From: an uncultured Clostridia bacterium
GTDB lineage: Bacteria > Bacillota > Clostridia > Christensenellales > CAG-917
Assembly: GCA_934254835.1 (NCBI GenBank)
Contig: CAKQMI010000033.1
Span: 1 to 18,669 of the forward strand
Direction of reading: 5' to 3'
Length of the DNA stretch: 18,669 nucleotides
Position 1 is the stretch's first letter. The number at the start of each line of letters is the position of its first letter. The notes under the pieces are model-generated. The model searched no databases and was not told where the DNA came from. It worked only from the letters and a program-made list of their open reading frames with translations. Shown piece after piece: positions 1-7,351 of the stretch. The position numbers and the translations under genes were made by a program.

Positions 1-65
1 TACCTCTAAACTATACCCGCAAGCAATAATAATTATATATATTTTGACAAAAAAATCAACTGATA

Positions 66-94
66 TTTACAATATGGTTTTCTTATTGTATAAT
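66..94 (+). promoter_or_regulatory. sigma-A-type promoter of the cupin gene
   Basis: TTTACA (66-71) and TATAAT (89-94) are separated by 17 bp. Transcription would start near 101, followed by the ribosome site GGAGG at 105-109 and the ATG at 115. The leader is therefore only about 14 nt. No operator-like palindrome is evident. Upstream (1-65) is AT-rich with no gene visible. Confidence 0.75.
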
Positions 95-114
95 ATTTTT
101 ATACGGAGGCTATT

Positions 115-444
115 ATGAAAATCAATTTTAACGAAATGACTGAGCAAACTATCCCCAATTTCCTCGACGGGAACAAGGAATACAACGTCAAAATGTACGT
201 CGACGGCAACGGCAACAAGATGATGCTGGGACGCCTTATCCCCGGCGCGTCAATCGGACTGCACAAGCACGTCGTCAATGCCGAGGCGATCTACGTCGTG
301 TCGGGCGAGGGCGTCATGCACACCGAAGAGGGCGACGAATATTTGAGGGCGGGCGAATGTACTTTCTGCCCGAAAGGTCACGAGCACAGCTTTGAAAACC
401 AAAGCAACAAAGACCTTGTCTTTTTCGGCGCGGTAATGGGCTGA
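115..444 (+). CDS. small single-domain cupin protein
   Basis: A 109-residue protein made of one cupin beta-barrel. Both conserved motifs can be read: the first has the HKH pair followed by a Glu in the run LHKHVVNAEAIYVVSGEG, and the second is PKGHEHSFEN. Together these give the usual three-His/one-Glu metal site. There is no signal peptide or membrane segment, so it should be cytoplasmic. Small stand-alone cupins of this kind are metal-binding proteins that may be isomerases, sugar- or small-molecule-binding proteins, or dioxygenase-like; the sequence does not tell which. The start at 115 is fixed by GGAGG five bases upstream and by the promoter at 66-94. The gene is alone in its transcription unit and ends at a hairpin shared with the opposing operon. 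The cupin family call is secure; the substrate is unknown. Confidence 0.9.
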   Translation: MKINFNEMTEQTIPNFLDGNKEYNVKMYVDGNGNKMMLGRLIPGASIGLHKHVVNAEAIYVVSGEGVMHTEEGDEYLRAGECTFCPKGHEHSFENQSNKDLVFFGAVMG

Positions 445-463
445 GCCTAAAAACGGAAACAAA

Positions 464-491
464 AAACGCTTGCATTTCACTGCAAGCGTTT
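464..491. terminator. bidirectional rho-independent terminator
   Basis: A perfect 11-bp stem (AAACGCTTGCA / TGCAAGCGTTT) has a 6-nt loop (TTTCAC), with A-runs on the left and a T-run on the right. It can end both the cupin transcript (+) and the membrane-protein operon (-), whose last gene stops at 514. Confidence 0.85.
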
Positions 492-513
492 TTTTATGCC
501 GAATATGTTTATC

Positions 514-1398
514 TTATTCGTTGTCTTTTTTGTCTTCTTCGACCTTTTCTTCAAGGACGACTTCGACCTTTTCGTCGTTGTCGATTTCGACGTCGATTGC
601 TTCCGCGACTTCCGCTCCTGCCGTCTTTTTGGCTTTTTTCTTGTCAATCATAATCTGCGCAAACGCAAAGAGGGCACAGAATACGATACCGACCATAAGC
701 GACAAACTGCCGATGTTGGTTTTGCCTTTCGACACACCGCTGATAAGGGCGGACAGACCGATAAGGATAACGCCCGGGATAATCGCCATTTTGGGGTTTT
801 TGACGACGTATTTTCCGCCGAGGCTTCCAAATAAAGCATACACTACACAACCGAATGCGGGGGTGAGGTAAGGAGCTTTTTCGATGGCTTGTTGCAAGGG
901 CGACACCGCAAGGCACAGCACCATAACCGCAATGATTAGTACGGTTACAAGCGAGCTGACCGCAACCGCAATCGTAGATACAAGTTCGTTTTCTTCGGTG
1001 CCGAGTTCGGTCTCCGCAATCTCGTGCGCCTTGACCACGCAGGGGATTTTCAGGTTGGACAGGTTGCCTGTGATAAACGCCAAGTATTCGCCGTTGGTGC
1101 CGAGCATTGGCGCGTAAATTACGGGTTCTGAAATGCCTGCGCCCAAGTTGATGAGAATAAGCGTAATTACGCCCGCGTCCGCAAAGACCGCCCAGTTGGG
1201 GCTGACCTTGAAGTACAAGCAAACTACGACGGGCACCGACAGAATAAGCAGAACGCCGATGGTATTCCAAATTCTGCCGATTGTGTGCCATTTTTTATTG
1301 TAATCGAAAAAATCTTTTTCCTTTTGGGACATCGCCTCGTATTCGGCGCGTTGTTTTTCTTTTTTCTGCTCACGCGTTAATTTTTCTTTTTTACTCAT
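514..1398 (-). CDS. integral membrane protein with acidic C-terminal tail, partner of the DUF5058 protein
   Basis: A 294-residue protein I do not recognise by name. The first 35 or so residues are highly charged (Lys/Glu-rich). About six hydrophobic segments follow, at roughly residues 44-64, 69-89, 138-165, 177-195, 204-222 and 229-251. The last 40 residues are a low-complexity tail rich in Glu, Asp and Val, probably cytoplasmic. The start is supported by AAGGAGG nine bases upstream. The gene lies 15 bp behind the DUF5058 gene and shares its promoter, so the two are probably made together and may form one membrane complex. A transport role is a guess from architecture and pairing. There are no catalytic motifs or Cys/His metal sites. 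It is downstream of, but transcriptionally separate from, the glycerol genes. Confidence 0.85.
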   Translation of the reverse strand: MSKKEKLTREQKKEKQRAEYEAMSQKEKDFFDYNKKWHTIGRIWNTIGVLLILSVPVVVCLYFKVSPNWAVFADAGVITLILINLGAGISEPVIYAPMLGTNGEYLAFITGNLSNLKIPCVVKAHEIAETELGTEENELVSTIAVAVSSLVTVLIIAVMVLCLAVSPLQQAIEKAPYLTPAFGCVVYALFGSLGGKYVVKNPKMAIIPGVILIGLSALISGVSKGKTNIGSLSLMVGIVFCALFAFAQIMIDKKKAKKTAGAEVAEAIDVEIDNDEKVEVVLEEKVEEDKKDNE

Positions 1399-1413
1399 AG
1401 TGTTCGCGCCTCC

Positions 1414-2274
1414 TTAATAATTGCCGGTCGTACCGCTGATAACTGCGACGACAAGCATGGCTAACAGCATTGAAAATGCGATTGAGAAATCGTCCAACCA
1501 TTTCCACTTGAATTTCTTCACAAGGAAATCGGAAAGAATCATAAACAACGCAGCGATGATGACCGCGATAAAGTTGTAGTAACTGGTGAGTTTCGAGGGC
1601 ATTGCCGCAATCGCGCCGATTGACATCGAAATGTATCCGATAATCATACCGATGAACGACACTTGGAAAGCCAAGTCGCCCAGATTTATGCCGTTGGGGT
1701 TTGCTTTTTTGACGTCGCCTTCGAGGTTTTTGGTTTCGGCGTCGGGATTTGTCGTGCCACCGACCTTCATTGCGCCCAATTTTGCAAGCTTCGGCTGAAG
1801 TTTTTTGTAAAACAGAACGACAAGAATGGGACCTGCGATGATTGCGACCGTCATAAGAGTGACGATTGTGGCGTAGTCTTGCGCCGTGACGCCCCTTGCG
1901 ATAAGCATTGTAAGACCGTCGTCGGACTTTGTAATGGAGTTTGCCGCACCTGCCGCCATCTGCGTCTCATATTGAAGCGCGCCGATGACCGAAAGTCTGA
2001 TTGCGGGGACGGTAATGCCAAGTGCGCCGATAAGCGTAACAACGCCGATACCGATACCGATTGCGGGAAGAATGGAAAAACTTGCGGAAGTCTTGATGAC
2101 GTTTTTGATTTTCGTCATGTCCATTCCCAGTTTTTTCGCTTTCTTTACCGATTTTACAAGATAGAAAATTGCTTCCGCCGAGATAAACACGACGATGAGG
2201 GCGTACATCAGGTACATTACCCACGAGTCGGGGTTAAAACCTGCTTCGAACACGCCAAGAGCGGTTTTGAACAT
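1414..2274 (-). CDS. DUF5058-family integral membrane protein
   Basis: A 286-residue, very hydrophobic protein that resembles the DUF5058 family of Firmicutes membrane proteins; the family assignment is from memory of the sequence pattern. Six or so membrane spans can be seen, including residues ~18-42, 71-100, 134-157 and three near the C-terminus. A Gly/Ile-rich segment (PAIGIGIGVVTLIGALGITV) has small-residue packing like a transporter core. A positively charged loop (KSVKKAKKLG) follows the first span, and a soluble loop of about 35 residues lies in the middle. The start at 2274 is preceded by GAGGAGA. It is first in a two-gene operon with its own promoter. Function is unknown; transport of a small metabolite is plausible but unproven. 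Confidence 0.82.
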   Translation of the reverse strand: MFKTALGVFEAGFNPDSWVMYLMYALIVVFISAEAIFYLVKSVKKAKKLGMDMTKIKNVIKTSASFSILPAIGIGIGVVTLIGALGITVPAIRLSVIGALQYETQMAAGAANSITKSDDGLTMLIARGVTAQDYATIVTLMTVAIIAGPILVVLFYKKLQPKLAKLGAMKVGGTTNPDAETKNLEGDVKKANPNGINLGDLAFQVSFIGMIIGYISMSIGAIAAMPSKLTSYYNFIAVIIAALFMILSDFLVKKFKWKWLDDFSIAFSMLLAMLVVAVISGTTGNY

Positions 2275-2311
2275 AATTCTCTCCTCTTTAATAGATTAAA
2301 GTAATAAGTTA

Positions 2312-2341
2312 ATTTTACATTACCCGTATATAATAAGTCAA
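2312..2341 (-). promoter_or_regulatory. promoter of the DUF5058 operon
   Basis: On the minus strand TTGACT (2341-2336) and TAAAAT (2317-2312) are 18 bp apart, followed by an AT-rich leader and GAGGAG before the ATG. It lies downstream of the kinase terminator, so the membrane pair is a separate transcription unit from gldA-dhaK. Confidence 0.65.
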
Positions 2342-2395
2342 GGCTTTTTTCGTGCAGGCGAGAAATTTGGGGCGGAATTTACCAAAAAACCAAAG

Positions 2396-2420
2396 AAAAA
2401 AGCCTCTCGTGCGAGAGGCT
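2396..2420 (-). terminator. rho-independent terminator of the gldA-dhaK operon
   Basis: The palindrome AGCCTCTC-GTGC-GAGAGGCT (2401-2420) is followed on the minus strand by a run of T. It sits 20 bp past the kinase stop codon. Confidence 0.85.
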
Positions 2421-2439
2421 TTTATAAGATTATTTCACG

Positions 2440-4269
2440 TTACTTTTGAGTTTTAACCCATTTGGTCAGTTCGGTGAAGATGACGCCAAGACCATACGCG
2501 CCCGCATCGGGGTGACCGATGGACTTTTCGCCGACAACGCCCGCGCGACCGAGCCTTGCGGTGATTTGTTTGGTGTATTCGGCACCTTTGACGGCTGCAC
2601 GCGCGCCTTTTTCCATTGCAACGAACAGGCTGTCGCCTTCTTCCGCCGCCTTGGTGACTTCGTCTGCGCAGGGGACAAGAGCGTCGATAAGAGTCTTGTC
2701 GCCGACAACCGCGCCGTGACCGAACGAACGTTCGCCGGTGGTTTGTACGCCTTTGACCGCACCTTGCAAAATCTTGCCGAGGATGGTTGCGTCAAGTTCG
2801 TCAACGTCGCCCGCCGCTTTGCCTGCATAACGGAATCCGCTTCCCCAGATGGGGCCCGACGCGCCACCGCAGTATTCCATAATGATGTCGCTTGCGCTGG
2901 TCAGGAATGCGCCGATGTTGGCTTTGTCACGGGTTGCCCAGTCTTTTTTGAGTTGTTTGAAGCCTTTTGCGATGCTCATACCGAAGTCGCCGTCGCCACA
3001 GCTGTCCATATCGCAGAAGTGAACTTCGTTTTCGATGATGACGTCAGCCATTTTGTCGATGAGAGCCACAAAGCCCGCCGTATTCATTTTGGGAGCGAAC
3101 ACGGGTTTGTGAGTTAATTCATAAACCGCTTTCTTTTCGGCCTTTGCGCATTTTTTTGCCACTTCGGCTTTTTCCGCACATTCTTCTTTCGTGGCGGGAA
3201 CAACGTTCATCGCTTTGGCAAGAGCGCGCACCGCAACGAGAGCGGCCTCTGCTTCTTCGCTTGCCGTCGCGCCCCAAGTGATTGCGGGGGTGTCAACGGG
3301 AGCGTCCAACAATGCTTTCAGTTCATCGTCGAGTTTTAAGAAAGTGATTGACGCGCCTTCCATATCAAGAGAAGTCATATAGTTGCCGACGAGTGCGCGG
3401 TGTACCTTGAAGCCTTCTTTTGCGATGACTTTGTTGACGGAGTGGTTGAGTACGTAAAGTTCCGACAAAGGAGTACCGCCGAAGCCGTTGACGATAACGG
3501 CGATTTCGTCGCCTTTTTTGAGTTTTATGACAGCGTTGTCTTTGACGCGTGCGACCATCTTTTCTGCAAGTTCGTCAGAGGTGACGAATTTTTCGGTTGC
3601 AACGCCCGGTTCGCCGTGGATACCTACGCCGAATTCCATGTTTTCGTCGGCGAGTTCAAAAATGGGCGTGCCTTTTGCGGGAGGCGTGCAGGAAGAAATT
3701 GCAAAACCGATGCTGGCTACGTTGTCGATGACTTTTTGTGCAATCCTTTTTACTTCGGCAAGGTCTTTGCCTTGTTCGGCGGCGGCGCCTGCGATTTTGT
3801 GCACGAACATTGTGCCCGCAACGCCACGACGGCCGACGGTGTACAAAGAGTCGGTGACCGCAACGTCGTCGTTTACGAATACGGCGTCAACGTTGATGTC
3901 GTCGTCTTCCTTTGCACGTGCGCCTGCGTTATTGAAGTTCATGCAGTCGCCCGAGTAGTTTTTGATGATAAGGAGCGTGCCTTTGTCGCTGGCGGTTGCC
4001 TTGATTGCTTCGTAAACTTGGATTTGCGAAGGGGACGCGAATACGTCACCGCATACCGCTGCGTCAAGCATGCCTTTTCCTACGAAACCTGCGTGAGCAG
4101 GCTCGTGTCCGCTTCCGCCACCCGAAATAAGGGTGACTTTGTTGCGGTTGATTTCCTTTTTCTTTACGACCTTAAACTTTTCGACGAATTCGAGTTCGGG
4201 ATGCGCGGCGGCGATACCGTAACACATATCGTATACGAAAGTTTCGGGAGTGTTCATTATCTTTTTCAT
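2440..4269 (-). CDS. dhaK: dihydroxyacetone kinase, fused DhaK-DhaL (ATP-dependent type)
   Basis: A 609-residue two-domain kinase that phosphorylates dihydroxyacetone to DHAP. The DhaK substrate domain fills about residues 1-330. It shows GGGSGHEP (His55), NYSGD (Asp108) and GIHGEPG (His218, the residue that binds substrate covalently in this family). A linker rich in Ala and Lys (~340-385) leads to the DhaL nucleotide domain (~395-609), with the Mg-ATP motif CDMDSCGDGDFGMS near residue 420 and GGASGPIWGSGF further on. The fusion points to direct use of ATP rather than the PTS-linked DhaKLM system, and no DhaM is seen. The spacer between the first metal-binding Asp and GDGD looks one residue shorter than I expect. 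A second Met lies at residue 5, but the first fits the N-terminus of relatives. It lies 25 bp behind gldA and completes its pathway. Confidence 0.95.
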   Translation of the reverse strand: MKKIMNTPETFVYDMCYGIAAAHPELEFVEKFKVVKKKEINRNKVTLISGGGSGHEPAHAGFVGKGMLDAAVCGDVFASPSQIQVYEAIKATASDKGTLLIIKNYSGDCMNFNNAGARAKEDDDINVDAVFVNDDVAVTDSLYTVGRRGVAGTMFVHKIAGAAAEQGKDLAEVKRIAQKVIDNVASIGFAISSCTPPAKGTPIFELADENMEFGVGIHGEPGVATEKFVTSDELAEKMVARVKDNAVIKLKKGDEIAVIVNGFGGTPLSELYVLNHSVNKVIAKEGFKVHRALVGNYMTSLDMEGASITFLKLDDELKALLDAPVDTPAITWGATASEEAEAALVAVRALAKAMNVVPATKEECAEKAEVAKKCAKAEKKAVYELTHKPVFAPKMNTAGFVALIDKMADVIIENEVHFCDMDSCGDGDFGMSIAKGFKQLKKDWATRDKANIGAFLTSASDIIMEYCGGASGPIWGSGFRYAGKAAGDVDELDATILGKILQGAVKGVQTTGERSFGHGAVVGDKTLIDALVPCADEVTKAAEEGDSLFVAMEKGARAAVKGAEYTKQITARLGRAGVVGEKSIGHPDAGAYGLGVIFTELTKWVKTQK

Positions 4270-4294
4270 GGTAAAACCCTCTTTGCGTCAGAAA

Positions 4295-5452
4295 TTAATG
4301 ACAGCATTCGCATTCGTCTTCGAAAGCGTATTTGTATGCATGGCCGATTGCGTCAGCGGTCTTGATTGCGGCTGCAACCATGTCGGGCGTGACGGGGAAC
4401 GGCATGTTGTGGACGGATTCGTCGGGAATGCAGGTCTTTTCTGCAACCGCTTTGAGCAATTCGTCGTCGATGCTGTCGGTGCCGAGGTCTTTGAGGCAGA
4501 CGGGAAGACCGACCGAAAGACAGAAATCAAGAACCTCGTAAAGTTCCTCTTCGGGGCTGTTTTCAAGGACGAGTTGGCAGATCGTGCCGAATGCGACCAT
4601 TTCGCCGTGGAAGAATTTCGTGTGTGCGGGAAGTAGGGTAAGTCCGTCGTGGATTGCGTGCGCGGCTGCAAGTCCGCCCGATTCAAAGCCAAGTCCCGAA
4701 AGGAGAATGTTGGTTTCGATAATTCTTTCAAGAGCGGGGGTTACAACGTGTTGTTCGCATGCGGCAAGAGCCTTCGTGCCGTCGGAAAGAAGAGTTTTGT
4801 AGCAAAGTTCCGCAAGGGACGCCGCAGCCATCGTGCCGTAGCCGAGCATTTCGCCGGTTGCACGGTTTGCGCCACAGGGGAGACCTGCGTTGACGTTCGA
4901 GAACGATCTGACGTTCGCGCGCGCTTCAAAATAAGTGGAAAGTGCGTCGCCCATGCCCGATACGAGGAAACGTGCGGGTGCGTTGGCGATGACTTTGGTG
5001 TCGATAAGAACTACGCTGGGGTTCTGTTTGAAATAAGCATAGTCGTCAAAGTGATGGTCGTCGGTGTAAAGAACTGCCGAGTGCGAAGTGGGAGCGTCGG
5101 TTGCCGCGATGGTCGGGCAGATGATCAGGTTGTTGCCCATAGCGACGCATTTTGCGGTGTCGATTGCTTTTCCGCCACCAAGACCGATGGTGCAGGCGCA
5201 GTTGTTTTTCTTCGCGAATTCTTGCATTTTCTTGACTTCGTTTCTGGAACATTCGCCGCCGAAATCGCAGGAATACAATTTGATGCCAAATCTCTTTTCG
5301 GTTTCTGCAAGCTTGTCCGCGACAAGGTTTTTTGCGAACGGATCTGCGATAAGCAACGCGCTGTCGCCAAAAGTTTTTACAAAGTAACCGAGGTTAAGAA
5401 GTTCGTCTTCGCCCTGAACGTATTTGCTGGGGCAAATAAATGCTTTTCTCAT
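4295..5452 (-). CDS. gldA: glycerol dehydrogenase, NAD+-dependent
   Basis: A 385-residue iron-type alcohol dehydrogenase-fold enzyme that oxidises glycerol to dihydroxyacetone with NAD+. The N-terminal Rossmann-like half (to ~160) carries the nucleotide motif GLGGGKAIDTAK (89-101). The family's metal ligands are present: Asp169 in SGMGDALSTY, His265 in AAAHAIHDG and His282 in FFHGEMVAFG. DDHHFDDYAYF (131-141) is typical of GldA. An oddity is the C-terminus, which ends in CECCH, a small cysteine cluster of a kind I do not associate with GldA. The start is set by AAGGAGA eight bases upstream. It is the first gene of the glycerol operon, followed by the kinase that removes its product. It is divergent from the PocR/AraC regulator, which is therefore its likely controller. 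The product is cytoplasmic. Confidence 0.94.
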   Translation of the reverse strand: MRKAFICPSKYVQGEDELLNLGYFVKTFGDSALLIADPFAKNLVADKLAETEKRFGIKLYSCDFGGECSRNEVKKMQEFAKKNNCACTIGLGGGKAIDTAKCVAMGNNLIICPTIAATDAPTSHSAVLYTDDHHFDDYAYFKQNPSVVLIDTKVIANAPARFLVSGMGDALSTYFEARANVRSFSNVNAGLPCGANRATGEMLGYGTMAAASLAELCYKTLLSDGTKALAACEQHVVTPALERIIETNILLSGLGFESGGLAAAHAIHDGLTLLPAHTKFFHGEMVAFGTICQLVLENSPEEELYEVLDFCLSVGLPVCLKDLGTDSIDDELLKAVAEKTCIPDESVHNMPFPVTPDMVAAAIKTADAIGHAYKYAFEDECECCH

Positions 5453-5472
5453 AATAAATCTCCTTTATATAA

Positions 5473-5502
5473 ATTATATTGATTTTGTCTTGGTACACCA
5501 AG
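5473..5502 (-). promoter_or_regulatory. gldA-dhaK promoter overlapped by a palindrome
   Basis: On the minus strand TATAAT (5478-5473) lies 17 bp from a weak -35, TTGGTG (5501-5496). The weak -35 suggests dependence on an activator. A perfect 6-bp inverted repeat, CTTGGT-AC-ACCAAG (5489-5502), covers the -35 and could be an operator. No family is assigned to this palindrome. Confidence 0.55.
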
Positions 5503-5565
5503 TAATTATATTATAAAACATCACAACTTAAAAAACAATAAAAAAATCAATCGAAAAATAAAAAG

Positions 5566-5599
5566 ATTTTGAACACAAATGGGAAAATTTTGCACAAAT
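5566..5599. promoter_or_regulatory. direct repeats in the gldA/regulator intergenic region (candidate AraC-type sites)
   Basis: ATTTTG-AA-CACAAAT (5566-5580) and ATTTTG-CACAAAT (5587-5599) are direct repeats whose CACAAAT cores are 19 bp apart, about two helical turns. AraC-family proteins commonly bind direct repeats with this spacing. The sites are 65-100 bp upstream of the gldA -35. Assigning them to the PocR/AraC regulator is inference. Confidence 0.4.
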
Positions 5600-5620
5600 C
5601 CGCATTATTGCGTTCTATAC

Positions 5621-5646
5621 TGTCAAAGTGACATTGAAAGTGACAT
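5621..5646. promoter_or_regulatory. second direct repeat in the same intergenic region
   Basis: AAAGTGACAT occurs at 5625-5634 and again at 5637-5646 (12-bp period). The first copy is also part of a short inverted repeat, TGTCA-AAG-TGACA (5621-5633). It may be a binding site; which protein would bind is unknown. The rest of 5503-5780 is AT-rich with no gene visible. Confidence 0.3.
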
Positions 5647-5782
5647 AATTTTCTGTACGGTGTTTATTGTTTTGTCGCTTTTTTTATGCGAATATACGCT
5701 CAAAATATGGGAAAATACCGATATGAAATGGTAAAATTTATTGATTTTATCGAATTTTTTTGAACAAATGTTGGAAAAATCG

Positions 5783-5811
5783 TTGAAATCGTCACGCCGT
5801 TGTTGTATAAT
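5783..5811 (+). promoter_or_regulatory. promoter of the PocR/AraC regulator
   Basis: TTGAAA (5783-5788), a 17-bp spacer and TATAAT (5806-5811). The predicted start near 5818 leaves a leader of about 10 nt that consists almost entirely of the ribosome site AGAGGAAAG. It rules out the longer reading frame that begins at 5741. Confidence 0.75.
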
Positions 5812-5827
5812 TCTCAAGAGGAAAGTT

Positions 5828-6727
5828 ATGATGAACTACGAAAGCGAACTCTCCGCAACCATCAGAAGTTGCGATTTTCAAAAATTGCAGGACGAGATGG
5901 CGAAAGCCACCAAACTTGCGTGCATTACGGTGGACTATACGGGTACTCCCGTGACCGTCCACAGCGGTTGCACCGATTTTTGCGCGCTTGTCAGAAATCA
6001 CCCCGAGTACAAACACCTTTGCGAAAAGTGCGACAGCCGTGGCGGACTCGAAGCCGCCAGAAACAAAAAACCTTATACTTACGTTTGTCATATGGGCGTC
6101 GTGGACGTCGCAATCCCCATCGTTTATCAAAATCTTTACGTCGGCGCGGTTATGTGCGGTCAAATCCTCCTGCCGGACGCCGATAAGGAAAAAATCGAAA
6201 AAATATTCGCAAATAACAGTCGCATCGACTTCGCCGAAAACGCGCGGGAGTTTTACAACAAACTCACCGTTATGCCCAAGGACGACCTCGACGCAAACGT
6301 CAGTCTCATAAATTACCTTTGCAACTACCGTCTTTCCAGCGTGTTTTCTAAGTCGGAAAACGGGGCGTTGCCCGAAAATCAGACTTTCAGACGTATCAAT
6401 AAAAACGCGTCGATTATCCAGCCCGCAATCAACTACATAAACGATAATTTCGCCTCGCCCATTAAACTTCAAACGCTTGCGTCACTTTGCGACGTCAGCG
6501 CAAGTTATTTCAGCAAACTTTTCAAAAAAGTCACCGGCGAAAACCTCATCGAATATCTCAATCGTCTGCGTATCGAGCGAGGAAAACACGAACTCTTGAC
6601 CACCAATAAATCCGTGCAAACCATCGCCAAGGAAATCGGCTTCGAAGACAGCGGATACTTCATAAAGGTGTTTAAGGGGGCTGTGGGGTTGACGCCTAAT
6701 GCTTTCCGCGACATGAACAGTTTTTAA
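5828..6727 (+). CDS. AraC-family regulator with PocR sensory domain
   Basis: A 299-residue transcription regulator. Residues ~10-165 form a PocR-type ligand domain, recognisable from FQKLQDEMAKATKL, the Cys-rich stretch HLCEKCDSRGG and YVCHMGVVDVAIPI. The C-terminal ~100 residues are the AraC double helix-turn-helix: YINDNFASPIKLQTLASLCD, SASYFSKLFKKVTGEN, then SVQTIAKEIGFEDSGYFIKVFK. PocR itself senses 1,2-propanediol and controls pdu/cob genes; related domains respond to small diols. It is divergent from gldA-dhaK, so sensing glycerol or a derived compound and activating that operon is the natural inference. Start choice: promoter at 5783-5811 and AGAGGAAAG just before the ATG; a second Met follows immediately. 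The stop codon lies inside the left arm of a long palindrome. Confidence 0.92.
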   Translation: MMNYESELSATIRSCDFQKLQDEMAKATKLACITVDYTGTPVTVHSGCTDFCALVRNHPEYKHLCEKCDSRGGLEAARNKKPYTYVCHMGVVDVAIPIVYQNLYVGAVMCGQILLPDADKEKIEKIFANNSRIDFAENAREFYNKLTVMPKDDLDANVSLINYLCNYRLSSVFSKSENGALPENQTFRRINKNASIIQPAINYINDNFASPIKLQTLASLCDVSASYFSKLFKKVTGENLIEYLNRLRIERGKHELLTTNKSVQTIAKEIGFEDSGYFIKVFKGAVGLTPNAFRDMNSF

Positions 6728-6849
6728 CGGCATAATTTTGCGATATTCTGCTTTTTCGGCGGAACCCCGCTCGGTTACGTACGCCAAGTACGCGCCCTCG
6801 CGAGAACCCGCCGAGAAAAACATAATCTCATCAAAATTCTGCCGTTAAA
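6723..6849. repeat. long imperfect palindrome (REP- or MITE-like) overlapping the regulator's stop codon
   Basis: The terminal arms TTTAACGGCATAATTTTG (6723-6740) and CAAAATTCTGCCGTTAAA (6832-6849) are complementary at 17 of 18 positions. Inner arms also pair (CTTTTTCGGCGG near 6750 with CCGCCGAGAAAAA near 6810), and the centre is GTACGCCAAGTAC. The TAA of the AraC-type gene (6725-6727) lies in the left arm. It may act as a terminator, but its length and architecture look more like a small dispersed palindromic element. No coding potential. Confidence 0.6.
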
Positions 6850-6910
6850 GATTTAAGTATTTAGATAATATTCTCGGCTTTTAGGAATTTATAATTATAG
6901 TTTTTAAGTG

Positions 6911-7254
6911 TGTCATTCTGAGGAGATTATGGGGCCCCCGCAGGATACTGACTAATGGGGCCCCCACGAGATACTTGTACTCGTGGGGAAAAGGAGTATG
7001 CGAGCGTAAGACAACCGACTGTCGCTTGCGACAATCGGTTGGTCAAAAACGAAGCATACGACGAGGGGAGAAGGAACAAACAAACGAAAGACAAAGAATT
7101 GCCACTTGTGGCGATTGTTTGGTCAAAAGTGCAGTTTGTGACGCATCTCGTGGGAACGGCACCGCAACGTGCCAAAGGCACACATCACGCCGTTAGGCAT
7201 ATCACTGCGAAGCAACATCGCGCCAAAGGTGCATCGCTTTTGCAAGGATAAGCG
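6911..7254. other. gene-free structured region with nested hairpins and short repeats
   Basis: No convincing gene is present here. The stretch begins with TGTCATTCTGAGGAG, which resembles a common bacterial intergenic repeat motif. The following can be seen: a local hairpin CCCCACGAG...CTCGTGGGG (6962-6988); a long-range complement of the same left arm, CCCACGAGAT with ATCTCGTGGG (7145-7154); GTATGC (~6997) with GCATAC (~7056); a 14-bp stem CAACCGACTGTCGC-TT-GCGACAATCGGTTG (~7011-7040, one mismatch); AATTGCCAC-TT-GTGGCGATT (~7097-7116, one wobble); GTGCC-AAA-GGCAC (~7171-7183); and GCGCC-AAA-GGTGC (~7221-7233). The second and third stems are each followed by TGGTCAAAA. It may be a non-autonomous repeat or a structured RNA. 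A 98-codon open frame across it has no ribosome site. Confidence 0.5.
6929..6975. repeat. tandem short repeat with GGGGCCCCC cores
   Basis: Two 21-bp copies, 6929-6949 and 6955-6975, start with ATGGGGCCCCC and end with GATACT, differing at three central positions, with a 26-bp period. The second copy continues into the CCCCACGAG hairpin. They form the left part of the structured region. Confidence 0.6.
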
Positions 7255-7351
7255 AATAGAACTAATTTGTTCAAAAATAGGAAAATATTGTTGAAACTTA
7301 TGAAATTCCGCCGTGGGCAGGGAAACGTATGGGAAAAATTTGGCATATAAA

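Noticed and set aside
5741..5827. N-terminal extension of the PocR/AraC protein
   Set aside because: A good promoter (5783-5811) and a ribosome site lie inside the extension, so translation must begin at 5828.
6929..6975. CRISPR array
   Set aside because: Only two imperfect copies with a 5-bp gap, no further repeats and no cas genes in the window.
6955..7251. A 98-codon open frame on the plus strand across the structured region
   Set aside because: There is no ribosome site, the frame runs through several hairpins and short repeats, and its composition looks like non-coding repeat sequence.
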